Shown: positions 46,801-57,350 of the stretch, piece by piece | How positions within the stretch are numbered: position 1 is the first letter of the stretch | Layout: each line of letters begins with the position of its first letter | NCBI GenBank assembly: GCA_015847255.1 | Contig: JADLZK010004662.1 | Coordinates: 372,001-436,000 of the forward strand | Source: Hyparrhenia diplandra | Taxonomy: Eukaryota; Streptophyta; Magnoliopsida; Poales; Poaceae | Length of the DNA stretch: 64,000 bases | Reading direction: 5' to 3' | The notes under the pieces: generated by a model | The model's database searches: none | What the model was told of the DNA's origin: nothing | Seen by the model: only the letters and a program-made list of their open reading frames with translations | Program-made: the position numbers and the translations under genes

Positions 46801-48348
46801 CTAAAAAATTGGCTCCGTAGCGAATTGGAAAACATTGGTGTAACTAGACTAAAAAATCATTTCATAATATAAATCTAAACTGTGTAATTAGTTATTTAAT
46901 GTTTTAATTTGATTTGAATTTGATTTTTTCATGTCAAAAAAAAAAATTTGATTTGAATTTTGAAAATTTTTAGACAAAAGTTTGGGAACTGAACACACCG
47001 AGCAATGAATGAGACTAGTTGATGCTGAATGGTCATGGATCCAAACTCCCAAAAATGCTCAACTCCACCTCCGGCCCTACCGGCAGAACACTTGAAAACA
47101 TTGGTGTAACTAGACTAAAAAAATCATTTCATAATATAAATCTAAACTGTGCAATTAGTTATTTAATGTTTTAATTTGATTTGAATTTGATTTTTTTCAT
47201 GTCAAAAAAAAATTTGATTTGAATTTTGAAAATTTTTTAGACAAAAGTTTGGGAACTGAACACACCGAGCAATGAATGAGACTAGTTGATGCTGAATGGT
47301 CATGGATCCAAACTCCCAAAAATGCTCAACTCCACCTCCGGCCCTACCGGCAGAACACTTGTTTTCGTGCAAACTACTGCACTCACTAGTTACAGTAAAA
47401 ACTAATGCTATCCGTAGTCCAGCAGTGCGCAAAGCATGTGAGGAGTGGCTGCGAGTTCGTTGCAGCAAGCCAGCAACCAGCGACTTTTGGTGTGTTTTTT
47501 TTTTCAAATTAAAAAAATAGAATAAACTGGAAGCAAGCTTTGGTCATGGTGATGGGCGAGTTTTCCGGGCCATGCATCCATGTCCGTCCTGGTAGACCCT
47601 ACCATGTTCTCATGTTCCAGTTGAGAGTTCATCTCCCTTACTGTACCACGGACAGACATGAAAAGCCGGGTCAAAAAAAAAAAAAAAAAAAAAAGCTACA
47701 CTAGCTGGCTGGTTGGCAAGGCAAGCTGCTGGTCCATGTCCTCATGTCCTGATGTCTATGTCGTCGCCCAGCTTAGTGAGATTGATGGTACATGGGAATA
47801 GGATAGGAGTACAACTACTCTAGTGTCTACTACTATCCTGTCCAATCCAATCAAGCAGCTAGCTAGCCGCAATGAAGAAGAAGAAGATGAGGAGGAGATT
47901 GAAGCGAGCAACAAGATGGAATGCGTACCGCGAGCTCGACGGCGGCGAAGGCGAGCAGCGTGCGGAGGCATCCGGCGTACGAGTCGGAGAGGAATCCGCC
48001 GAGCGGGGAGAGGATGAAGACGGTGCCGACGAAGTTGGTGACCACGTTGGCGGCCTCCGACAGCGGGAAGTGCAGCTCCCCGAAGACGAACGTGATCAGG
48101 TTGCTCCCCACCGCCGCCAGCGCCATCGTCTGCGACGCCTGGAACACTAGTGAACGAACGCATGGACCAACCGTTCAGAGCAAGAGGTTGCGAATAGTAC
48201 GAATGAACACTAGTGAACGACAGCTCCAGCACTCACCGAGGATGAAGACGGCGGCGCGCATGCCGCCGTGGCGGTGCCGGCATGGGCGGCCTCGCCAGTC
48301 GACGACGGCGGAGGTGTCCGGCGACAGGGATCTCTCCGCGTCGTCCAT
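43875..48348 (-). CDS. NRT1/PTR family (NPF) transporter, five exons, intact
   Basis: Exons on the minus strand: 48,348-48,237, 48,146-47,929, 45,513-45,061, 44,976-44,849 and 44,760-43,875. They join in frame to 1,797 nt (598 aa plus stop), with GT..AG at each junction and a 218-bp second exon. The product is a proton-coupled major-facilitator carrier of the NPF family (nitrate, peptides or hormones) with about 12 membrane segments in the plasma membrane. Diagnostic text: VDWRGRPCRHRHGGMRAAVF, NVVTNFVGTVFILSPLGGFL, SDSYAG, ALYLVAIGTGCVMPN, GGDQF, STYFNLSYFGY, QLSVLWLVPQFFVFGVSELF, and YWVLAGLSVLNFFCYLLCAR near the C-terminus, followed by an acidic tail. The N-terminus is most like the NPF4 clade, some of which move ABA; substrate here is unknown. 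The 2.4-kb second intron carries a 266-bp tandem duplication. Confidence 0.92.
46828..47360. repeat. 266-bp tandem duplication inside NPF intron 2
   Basis: GAAAACATTGGTGTAACTAG starts at 46,828 and 47,094. The two copies differ only by a few substitutions (for example GTGTAATTAG against GTGCAATTAG) and by A-run and T-run lengths, and both end CCGGCAGAACACTTG. The near-identity indicates a recent unequal exchange. Confidence 0.92.
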
Positions 48349-48899
48349 GGCTCTCTCTGCGGAAGCTCTCTGCTACACACTCTCCCCTCTGTCTCTCTCC
48401 CTTGTTGGAGACGGACGGAGGAGCGAGTTGACTAGACTGCAGTAGCAAATCTGCAAATGCACTGGAGTTTCGAGTCGGATTCCAGCTGGGAACGAGGATT
48501 GGACTTGGATTGGGAAGCAAGGTGGCTATATATGCAACGCGCAAGCGGGGAAGAGCCAAGGCAGCGTGTGGTGTGGAGCAGGATGTGGTTCCTTCTCTTC
48601 TCTTCACAGGCAGGCACAGGACGAAGGACTCGTACACTACACACCGGCGGGCGGGGCGGCTACGGCCAAGAAGCAGAGCACGGCACGCGCAGACGTCACG
48701 TGCAAAGGCAGCGTCGGTCAGCCCGGTCAGGTAGCAGTTGAGCACTGTGGTGGGTGCGCGCGTCTTCCGGCGTTTCGTCTTGCGGCCCTGCTCGGCTCCG
48801 GTACGGGCGACCGCACACGAAGAAAACATTTGTGGATCCTTTCACACGCATTTGCGACGACGGAGTGTTTACTTTTTGACAGCATCGGGGTTTGGGACT

Positions 48900-49856
48900 G
48901 ACTGACTTACTGTCTGACAGACTGGTTTAAAATATTGTTCCCCGCCCTTGCAATTTGTCAAAAGTTTCCCTCCACCATCTCTCCATGAAAGTACTCCACC
49001 ACTATTAGTGTGTAATTAATTAATTAATCTACCGCACGTTCTTGCATTCCCCCTCAACCAAGAAATACAGTGAGTACTGTCGCGTCCACATCGCTGTTTC
49101 CTGTCCCCTTTTTTTTTCTATTTCTAATCCAGTACTTCGTCCCAGAAAATACGTAACTGACTTGTTCGCATTGGCTTATCGGTAGTAGGTCGGCCGATAT
49201 TTTCTCTCACAATATCGCCCACCAAAGAAGATTTTCTCACAAAGATCACGTTTACCCAATGACAAAGAACGAACAGGGAAGCGTGTTAGCCAAACTTTAT
49301 CAACTTTGACTAAGTTTGTAGAAAATACACGCAACATTTATATCTCCAAGTAAATTTATTAAAAAAACTAAACTTCTTTCCGATGATACTTACTTAGTAT
49401 AAATATTTTATATTTATTTACTAAAAAAATTGGCGACTGTTTGAAAATGCTACTTCTCAGAAACAAGAATTGCATGTTTTACTTATTTCAGATTATCCAT
49501 AGGAGTACGTACATATTCTACTCGTGGATAATATAATACGAAAAACAAAATAACGTAATCTTTGGTCCCACGGCTCCACAGATGGATAGTGGCGTGTGAT
49601 CTGTTTTAGAAGCACCGATAGGTGGTGAACCCCTCCATTGGACCCGTCAATCATGCCTTCTCTTTTCCTTTCCCTGTCACGTCCCTCTCTGTCAGCGCAA
49701 ACTTATTATATTATTACTCAATGGAGGAGGAAGGCGGTCACACTAATTGATGGTGATTCCATGGCCAACGCTCCGCTCGACGGTGTCGATTAGCCCCATC
49801 AATCCACGTAGGTACCGACGCTATAGAGGAGGGAGCAAAATAGATACTCCCCGGCC
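48900..49856. other. Upstream region of the NPF gene, no gene seen
   Basis: The sequence turns AT-rich beyond 48,950 and contains TTAATTAATTAAT (about 49,015), Stowaway-like debris (49,290-49,440) and no ORF of interest. The core promoter of the NPF gene should lie around 48,400-48,600; a TATATATG sequence is at about 48,528-48,535 on the plus strand. Confidence 0.45.
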
Positions 49857-50036
49857 ACCTAACCAAAATTATATAGCAAATAATATTAGGATTTGTATTT
49901 TCAAATAAATTTATAATAGAAATATATTCGATAACTAATCCATACTTATTTTGTTTTAAGAATTTTAAAGTCAAAGTTTGAATTATTTGACTTCTCGAAT
50001 CTAAGAATTGTATTTTTTTTTTTTTTACGAAGGGAG
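49857..50036. mobile_element. Degraded Stowaway MITE
   Basis: TA-CTCCCCGGCC at the left and CGAAGGGAG-TA at the right are weak inverted ends around 180 bp of AT-rich DNA, with TA on both sides. The interior text (GTCAAAGTTTGAATTATTTGACTTCTCGAATCTAAGAATTG in part) resembles the next MITE. Confidence 0.55.
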
Positions 50037-50330
50037 TAGCAGCTTCGTAAGGTACGTTTGACAGTCTCTTGTAGAGGCGTTGTTGGCTTCATAGGAAAAG
50101 CAAAGAGATGAGGTACAAAGAGGTGTAGGTGATAGCGACGTACTCTAAATATACAACGCAACACGTATTTGCTCATCACACACGCCGTCCAAATGTGGCT
50201 CGAGAATCGTGTTGCATGACTCCTCCCTCCAAGTGGTTAGCAGACTTCTCTTGGTGCACACATCTCGATACAAATTGGACAAGAAGATAGCATATGCCGA
50301 GCATGGACACACAAAAAATGCTTTTACGTA

Positions 50331-50573
50331 TTCCCTTTATTCACAGAAGAATTTAATTATGAAAAATGTATCAGTGAAACTAGCTCAACTTTAATCTGAA
50401 TGGTATTAATATTTTTTTGTCTAAAAAAATCAGTATAAAAATATATTGTACAATTAATACTGATATTTATTTTGCCTCATTAATGTTTGCACTTTTCATA
50501 TAAATGCAGTTAAAGTTACAATCTTTTGACTTCTCTTGACCTGAGAATTGTATTCCTCTGTGGACAGACAGAG
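50331..50573. mobile_element. Stowaway-like MITE with hAT element inserted at its right end
   Basis: TA-TTCCCTTTATTCACAGAAG on the left and the complementary TTCCTCTGTGGACAGACAGAG-TA on the right frame 243 bp. The 8-bp duplication of hAT-like element B (CAGAGTAC, 50,569-50,576) overlaps its right terminus. Confidence 0.55.
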
Positions 50574-50726
50574 TACCCTAGTTTTTCGAACCGGACCGGT
50601 GATCGAACCGGTGAGGCCGTCGGTTCAATGGTTCATTGGTCCAACCGTTTAGAACCGTTTGAACCGTGGTCCGATAATAATGGACCGTTTTATCGAACCG
50701 GCCACAAATTTTTAAACCGGTACATA

Positions 50727-50772
50727 TATATATATATATATATATATAATATGATTTAAATTGACATTCAAG

Positions 50773-50842
<70 letters not shown>
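50727..50842. repeat. (AT)n microsatellite in element B
   Basis: A short (AT)n run at 50,727-50,748 and a long one at 50,777-50,842, both within hAT-like element B. Confidence 0.9.
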
Positions 50843-50845
<3 letters not shown>

Positions 50846-51059
50846 TCAAAAGATTCTACAGAACATTAAGATTCTAACCAGATCTATATTCTGGACATTG
50901 CTAAAATAATCTACCAGATCCTACAAGGATTCTACTCAAAGGATTCTACAGAATTTCTTTCAAAAAAAAAAGGATTCTACAGAACATAGAAGTTAGTCAA
51001 GCCATAAGAAAGTGCAATCGAACTGGAGGAGTTGCTCAAGCATACACACCATTCACATT

Positions 51060-51540
51060 AGCAGCCATGGTCTTCAACAGCACCGCAACAGAGCACACCT
51101 GCAGCCTGTCACCGCAGCAGTCAGCAGTGTTGTCCCTGTCCCTGTCCCGGCCGCCCCGTCACCACAGCAGTCAACACAGCCGTCACCGCAGCACCGCAGC
51201 CGAGCAGCCGGCAGCCCGCCGCCCTCAGCAGTCAGCACAGCCGCGGCCCGCAAGACGCCGCGCGCGCACCCGCCGCCCCGCGCTCGCCGCCGTTGCTCGA
51301 GCGCCGCCCGTCGCCGCAGCACGGCCGCAGCAGAGCAGCCGCTGGCCCGCCCGCGACGCCGCGGCGCCGTCGCGGCGTCAGCGCCGCGACGCCGCAGCGT
51401 GCCCGTAGTCCCGCTCGCCCGGCCGCCGTTGCTCGAGCGCCGCCGAGCTGCTGGCTGCTGCAACCTACGCGCCGCCGCCGCCGGGCTGGAAGCCTGGAAA
51501 GAAATTGGGCGGCCACGAAAAGGGCTAGAAGACACGTTTG
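51060..51540. other. GC-rich CAG/GCC block inside hAT-like element B
   Basis: About 480 bp of imperfect CAGCACCGCAGCCGAGCAGC-type repeats, open in several frames on both strands (up to 181-210 codons) because stops are rare. The ORFs are Ala/Arg/Pro/Gln-rich with no domain. I regard this as captured or amplified GC-rich DNA, not a gene. Confidence 0.6.
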
Positions 51541-51903
51541 ACGTATTTTTCCAATAATGCCCCCTGAACAGATTGGCTTGTCCTGAGTCCACCGAGGGTA
51601 TTCTTGGATAACCTAAAAAACCGCCCGGTTCAATTCGAACCGCTTTCGGTTCACGGTTTTTCAAAAACCGGCCGGTTTGACCGTTTTTTTTTCGGTTCAA
51701 ATGCACGGACGATCTTTTAAGTGAACCGGACCGGTGGAGGCCCCTGGTTCGGTCTTTTTAGCGGTCCGACCGCCGGTCCGGTCGGTTCGAAAAACTAGGC
51801 AGAGTACATGAGAGCATCCTCGACCCGCAGGATACTGCCTATGTTGGATAGTATGCCGTCTCAAACTTGTTCTAGCTATGCCAACCCACCTACTTGGCAG
51901 CTA

Positions 51904-52163
51904 CTCCCTCCGTTTCGAGAAAACATACAAGCTGCGGGGGTTTCGTGAGCACAAAAGTAGAGTATGTTTGACCAAATTTCTACTAAATACTATTCACATT
52001 TATGACTTTAAATTAATTTATTAAAAAATACATCTCGTAATGAATATAATGATATTTATTCTATAACATAAATATTGATAGTTTTTATCTATAATTAATC
52101 AAATTTGAGATACTAAACCATGACATTGTGCTAGAATTGCATGTCTTTTTGGAACCGAGGGAG
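51904..52163. mobile_element. Stowaway MITE, 260 bp
   Basis: The left end CTCCCTCCGTTTCGAGAAAA and the right end ..TTTTTGGAACCGAGGGAG are complementary with few mismatches. TA duplications are at 51,902-51,903 and 52,164-52,165. AT-rich, no ORF. This is the canonical grass terminal motif. Confidence 0.9.
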
Positions 52164-52623
52164 TAATTTTGGCGAAACCAACAACAGGTGTTGTCTCTCG
52201 TTTTCTCAAGTCTCAAGCATGTAGCGTCACCTGCCCAAATCTGCGTCAAACTAACGTCGCCGGTTGATTAGAGATGCACTCGCTGATCGAGCCCCTCTAT
52301 CTGCATCTTGCAGACCGGCTACTAGTGACCAATGGTAAGGAAGGCCGTAGAGGATGTGTTTGGTTGGGTTCTCAACCCCTAGACACGCTTTTTTGAACAA
52401 ATTTTGAGTTGTTTGGTTGGCTGTAGATGGGTCGAGGACTAGCTCTAGGGAGCCATCCATACCTGGTTAGCCTGGCTAGGAAAGAACGGATCCACACATT
52501 GTTATTCTCTAGCCAGGCCAGAGCTAGCTCGCGTGGTGCTTCATGTCACCGCCTACGTAAACAAGAACTTTTTATACTTTGCTAGTTCTAGTAACCAACA
52601 TATGTAGATATCATTAGATATAT

Positions 52624-52885
52624 GAGAACATATCTAGTGCACACCGGACTTATATACAACCATGCACACTTCTAATCTGGGCCACAGGATGTAGATCCAA
52701 GGGGCACGGGGTGATAACCACTGGGAGGTGGGAGGAGAAATTTATAAAAGTGTGATAACCACAGGAGGTGGGAGGTGGCAGGGGTTGAGTACAAAATTAT
52801 CTAACCCTTGGATTAGCATCCTATGTCCCAGATTAGAAAGTGTGCATGGTTGCATATAAGTCTGGTGTGCACATGATACGTTCTC
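52624..52885. mobile_element. Mutator-type MITE with about 65-bp TIRs and 9-bp TSD
   Basis: The left arm GAGAACATATCTAGTGCACA pairs with the right arm TGTGCACATGATACGTTCTC. The inverted similarity continues through CTTATATACAACCATGCACA..TCTAATCTGGG on the left and CCCAGATTAGA..TGTGCATGGTTGCATATAAG on the right. A perfect 9-bp duplication TAGATATAT flanks it (52,615-52,623 and 52,886-52,894). The 9-bp duplication with long TIRs indicates the Mutator superfamily. An internal short repeat (GTGATAACCAC..GGAGGTGGGAGG) occurs twice. Confidence 0.9.
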
Positions 52886-52894
52886 TAGATATAT

Positions 52895-53600
52895 AATTCA
52901 AATGGAACAAGAAAACAGAATACACATACTTACCAAATGGAAGTGTAACAGACACTCAGACCCGACAACGTTTGAAAAAACATAGTGCAAGCTGCAATAG
53001 CAACATCTATTAAAATGTACCAACAAAACCATAACCATATGCTCAAAACACATAGCAATCATATTTGTTCATCCATAGAGATGAAAGAGCAGTGAAAAGG
53101 ATGAAACTCGACCTTAGGCTGCACTACTACAGGAACATTCGCCCTATCACAAAGACACTTGAAATCATATTGGAGAGAAGATAGATCAACAACGGGATCC
53201 CTCTTTCACTTTTGTGATGGTCTCAAGGCTTCTGCACTCCCCTGATCTCCATTCTCCTATAGATAAATGAATTTCAAGAGTATAAGCAATGTTTAGGATA
53301 TGTGTTCAATTCCGTTTAGGGAAGCAAAGTAAACATAAAAGGAAAGTGGCATAATCTTGTGGTTGAAGTACGAGCAGCACGGCGGCACGGTATAGGGTGG
53401 CCGTTTTTTGGCGACCGGCTTGAAATGAAATAGTATAGTTTCAACCCAGATCGCCGCCATTCCGCGTCATTCCTTTCGATCCGGCCCAAGTAATAATTCC
53501 ACATGGTACGGGTCGTGTTATCAAAGCGAATGAGGTACCAAATCTTGGCCTGGCCCAATCCAGACACATCGCAATTGTGTGGCTTGGACTTTTCATCGCT
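52895..53600. other. Intergenic stretch, no gene recognised
   Basis: AT-rich text without paired ends up to 53,330. From there to 53,640 short open frames exist on the minus strand but carry no domain I can name. It borders the MATH fragment. Confidence 0.4.
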
Positions 53601-53679
53601 CTCCCAAACGTTAATCCCGGAATAGCCGCGGCACCACGTAATCCTCTCTCCCAACGCAACAGGATCTTGGTTCTTTTAA

Positions 53680-54195
53680 ATGCGATCGAAGCGCACCTCG
53701 CCGCCGCCACCCGGACCCGGGCGCGCGCCGCCGGTCTGGTGACCACGACGGCGTCGACGAGCGCGATCGAGACCATACGTGGCCGGAGGGCACGCGCACG
53801 TCTTCCATGTAAGTGGCTACAGCCTGGTAAGGGCTATCGGCTCCGACAACTACGTGCGGTCGGTCGGCACCTTCCGTCGGCGACTACCACTAGTCCCTCC
53901 GGTTCTTCCCCGACAGCAACGCCCGTGTCGGGTCGGCCTGGCGGCGGCGACGACGACGACGAGTGCGGTTTCCTTGCGGACCTCATCAGCCGCCGACGCG
54001 AAAGCATGCTTCAGCGTCGGGTTTCGTGATCCAGGCCGACGGACGATCTGCCACGTGCTGGGAGCCGATCACGCCGCCGATCTCTCTCAGCACCACCGCC
54101 GCCACTGCCGCCGGCAACGGATCCGGATCGCCGCTGTCGTCCCGATCGAGGAGCAAGGTGGAAGACTTTCGCCGTTCTCCGCGGTGAGTCGGTGA
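53680..54195 (+). pseudogene. MATH-only fragment of a MATH-BTB gene
   Basis: TTTASTSAIETIRG (53,740-53,780), then in another frame GHAHVFHVSGYSLVRAIGSD and NYVRSVGTF, and in further frames RFFP-like text, form the first half of a grass MATH domain. Later text (FVIQADGRSATCWEP, near 54,020-54,060) belongs to its second half. At least three frame changes occur and no BTB follows. An exon-end-like GCGGTGAGT is at about 54,181. It is the most distal remnant of the cluster in the window. Confidence 0.65.
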
Positions 54196-54810
54196 CGAAT
54201 ACCGAGAGAGAGTCCCTCCCTCCTTTGCGCTGTTCTTGGATCTGGCGACAGGAGCAACTCAGGTTCGATGACTACTTTTGATTAATTATGGCGTTTAGTT
54301 TGCACCATGCGAGTTTCCTCATGGAAATTTAGTATCTTCTAAGAGGAGTAAAATGGAGTTTTGTAATTAACACTGTTAATTGACTAACTTGCAATTGTAC
54401 ATATTGCACCAAATTATGACCAACATCTGGCAACATTTGTAACTTATGCAGATTGGTAGAGGCAAGAATACGCATTTGCCGCAAGAAGACCAACAAACGT
54501 TGTTAATGACATGAACACCAGAGGGAGTGATCCTATATTTGTGGTGTTGTTTACACAAAAGGCCAATGGTTGGTACACAAACCATACTGAGTATGTGGAA
54601 ATTCTTCTTACGCCACTGATTATTCAATTACTGATGTTGATGGTTACATAGTACTGATTTGTGTTGTTAAGAGCAGAATATAGTCGATACTAGTAAATAT
54701 TTTTTTATCTTTCAGAACTTTTGGTCGGAAATCTTAAATTAAGTGTCATACAACTTTCAAGTGAATTGTGAAAGGAACCAACATGCTGCATTTACTATTA
54801 CCATTCATTA

Positions 54811-55171
54811 GTGGACGCCTCTATTTGGAGCGGCTATTGTTTGATGTTGATTAATTGTGTCATTTTTACTTGTACAGGTCATCCTTCTGTTCCTACTCTT
54901 GCTACTAGTAAAGTGGCTGGTGGCATGAAATTCGGCAAGGCTCAGAAGACAAATGAGTTCCTTGAATTTTTGAAAGCTGAAGGAGAACTCATTTCTGAGG
55001 ACACTCAACAATGTGGAATTCAGTCAAGGCAGCCATCTTCCGCACCAAGTGATCCTGTCACAGTGGCAATTGAAGATAAGATCAATGCCATTGTTGAAAG
55101 GGATGGTGGAGTTGATATTCAAGGAATCGTTGCTCTCAAGTTCTGAATGACACCAACGGTTTTATTCAGTT
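54811..55171 (+). pseudogene. Delta-COP (coatomer subunit delta) gene fragment
   Basis: The frame from about 54,880 reads KVAGGMKFGKAQKTNEFLEF, LKAEGELISEDTQ, then SAPSDPVTVAIEDKINAIVE and RDGGVDIQGIVALK. This is the linker and start of the mu-homology domain of plant delta-COP, part of the COPI vesicle coat. It stops at TGA 55,144-55,146. One base shift would continue VLNDTNGFIQLQ up to a GT donor at 55,172. An exon-like acceptor (TACAG) precedes it at 54,876. The rest of the gene is absent from the window, so this is an orphan exon, probably carried here by a transposon or old duplication. Confidence 0.75.
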
Positions 55172-55179
55172 GCAGGTTA

Positions 55180-56040
55180 TTTTCTATATTGACCTTTTAC
55201 ATTTGATCATACTGCAATAGTGCAATCTATATGATTTTGTTATCCCGTGTAAGCATTCAGGAATTAGTTGGTGAGTGTGTCGGCTAGAAATGTTTGCTAC
55301 CCTGAAATCCCAGTCAAATGTTCCTGTGCATGTGACCCTGTGGAGCTGTAGTTGGCATGCACCATGACGTAGTTTTTTCTTCAAGTGAGCCCTGTGGCAA
55401 ATCAATCACCTACATCAAAAGCATTGTTTTTAGCACTACTACTGCTACTACTACTACCAGGCAGTAGCAATCACTACATTAAATCTGTAATTGCTTATTG
55501 ATATGAACGTGCTATTTCTTATTGATACGAACTTGTACATGGTTAGTGCACTCAACCTGTAATTACTAAATGGTCTTAACATGTACTTTCCTTTCCGAAC
55601 TATTTAAAGTGGTTGTATCCATCGATGTAGGGAACCAGCAGGAAATCCTCACGGCTGGATGCCTCCATCCGATATTCTACAAGCAGTGAAACAGGTAAGT
55701 GCAACACAACACCAATATATGTTCTTGTTCCTTCATGTTCTGAATGTTAAACGTCTGCTTTGACATTTTCTACTACTACTAGTTGGGTGCTCATGCGTTC
55801 CTATGCCCATGGGTAAAATATTTGCTTTGGCATTTCCTACTACTACTAGTTGGGTGCCCGTGCTATCCTCGATCTCGCTATCGATCTCGCCGGGGCTGCA
55901 CACCCCACCGGGTTAACTTGCGCCTAAGATGGTACCATCGATCTTGCTGGGGCTGCACACCCAACTACATGCAGAGGTGGGGGAAGGAGAGGGGAGGAGG
56001 CGGCTTACTCCAGCGGCGGCGGCTAGATCAGGGAAGGGGA
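55180..56040. other. Stretch with an orphan exon-like block and a short duplication
   Basis: 55,628-55,694 looks like an exon (AG acceptor, open text, CAG|GTAAGT donor) of unknown origin. 55,765-55,865 holds two copies of a TTTCCTACTACTACTAGTTGGGTGC block about 76 bp apart. The rest is AT-rich up to 55,850, then GC-rich. No protein recognised. Confidence 0.45.
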
Positions 56041-56046
56041 GAGAGC

Positions 56047-56165
56047 AACCCTGCTGATACCATGTTAGAGTCAATAGACTGTATTTGCCGTCCAAACCCT
56101 AAAGGGGTGGGTATACATGTGTCTGTACATGGGCCTCTATGGGCCTTGTCTCATATACACTAACA
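56047..56165 (-). mobile_element. Short LTR with adjacent tRNA-Met primer-binding site
   Basis: Read on the minus strand, TGGTATCAGCAGGGTT (56,047-56,062) is a good tRNA-Met PBS. It is preceded by a block ending TCTAACA. On the plus strand this gives TGTTAGAGTC..CACTAACA, 56,063-56,165, about 103 bp with inverted TGTTAG/CTAACA ends. No second LTR was found. It may be a solo remnant of a small copia-like or TRIM element. Confidence 0.4.
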
Positions 56166-56169
56166 TAAG

Positions 56170-57350
56170 CGTTGATAAAATTATAACACCACACAGCTAT
56201 GAGAAGACACCACTTGACACTGGAACTATAAAAAAACAACTAATACACAGGGGGTGCCGGTGCCCGGCGGCTAACAACAAGCCAACAAATGGGTCATCAT
56301 TCTATCAAGCAGGTTACCAGCACAAAGGCCATCCTTTTCTTTGAAAGATAGAAACAACAAGTGAAGGCAAACCGTCTACGAGCACAAGCAGTCATGGTCA
56401 AAGGTTTGGCTGCTCCATTCCGCACGACAGGAAGGGAAGAGAAAGGGTTGGCACACCTGGTGTTTCTCCAAGCAGCGGGGAGGGACCAGTTGTCATCGAA
56501 GAGGGGCAACGGTGGCGAGCTGCAGTGGTCGCAGATGGCGTTAGGGTCGAGCCGGTGCGGTGCAGCGTCGGACATCGAGGCGTGGGCGGCGGCGAGGCGT
56601 CCGTACCAATGGTCGTCGGGGCCGGCAGTACTAATGGCCGTGGACGACGCTTGGGTCGACCCGGCGCAGCGTAGCGGTGGCTGTTGCAGTGGGTGTGGGC
56701 GGCGGCTTCAGCGAGGTTTGGCGAGGTGCGCCTGGTCGAAGGGATATAATGGGAAGGTCCGAGGGTGCTCGATCAGTTCGGAGATCGTGGAGATCCTTGG
56801 TGCCTCGGTGGCGATGGGGTGGACACGCTTTCCACCGGGGCCTTTAATTTTCCCAGGCCTCATCAGAATTAATTATTATGTACGTGGGAATTAGCCGTGG
56901 CCCAAATGCACAATCTATGGATACAATACAATAATAATTTTACTATATATGCATACGTGGGCTGTTAGCTGTGGCCCAAATGCCCTCAAAAGGCCGAAAG
57001 AATGCCAGGATTTTTTTTGAATTAAAGGGCTACTACCCCTGCAAAGCAAGGACCAAAATACAAGTTTGAAGTTCTCAGGTCACCTGTCCATAGATACTTC
57101 TGATCGAACTCGACTCACTGTCTCACTTAACACGACATAAAAGGAAAGCAAAACTGCCAGATAACACTATGCCTTACGCAAAGCTAGCAGAAGATAAGTA
57201 CGCCAAACATGTAGAACTATGAAGCTAATAACCATAAGAAGCCACCATCTTTCGGCATCAGGTTTATCCATTGTCTTCCACCCATCAACTGATCACCTCC
57301 AGCATAGAATTTCTTTAACATTTCTTCAGGCAAACATGTGTCGCTCTATG
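56170..57350. other. Intergenic stretch, no gene recognised
   Basis: 56,360-56,850 is GC-rich and open in one frame (56,361-56,894), but the protein has no domain I recognise. TAGC(C/T)GTGGCCCAAATGC occurs twice (56,893 and 56,968). From 57,010 the text (AATTAAAGGGCTACTACCCC) is like a repeat end. No TIRs or TSD found. Confidence 0.4.

Larger units (their letters stand above)
50577..51799. mobile_element. hAT-like non-autonomous element B, carrying GC-rich foreign DNA
   Basis: It has the same ends as element A (CCTAGTTTTTCGAACCGGAC .. GGTCGGTTCGAAAAACTAGG) and a perfect 8-bp duplication CAGAGTAC at 50,569-50,576 and 51,800-51,807. The two elements share about 150 bp at the left end and 180 bp at the right. 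Their cores differ: B holds an (AT)n run and a GC-rich CAG/GCC block (51,060-51,540) absent from A. No transposase is present. Confidence 0.88.

Noticed and set aside
51012..51706. ORFs of 181 and 210 codons on opposite strands
   Set aside because: Low-complexity CAG/GCC DNA in hAT-like element B; composition explains the lack of stops.
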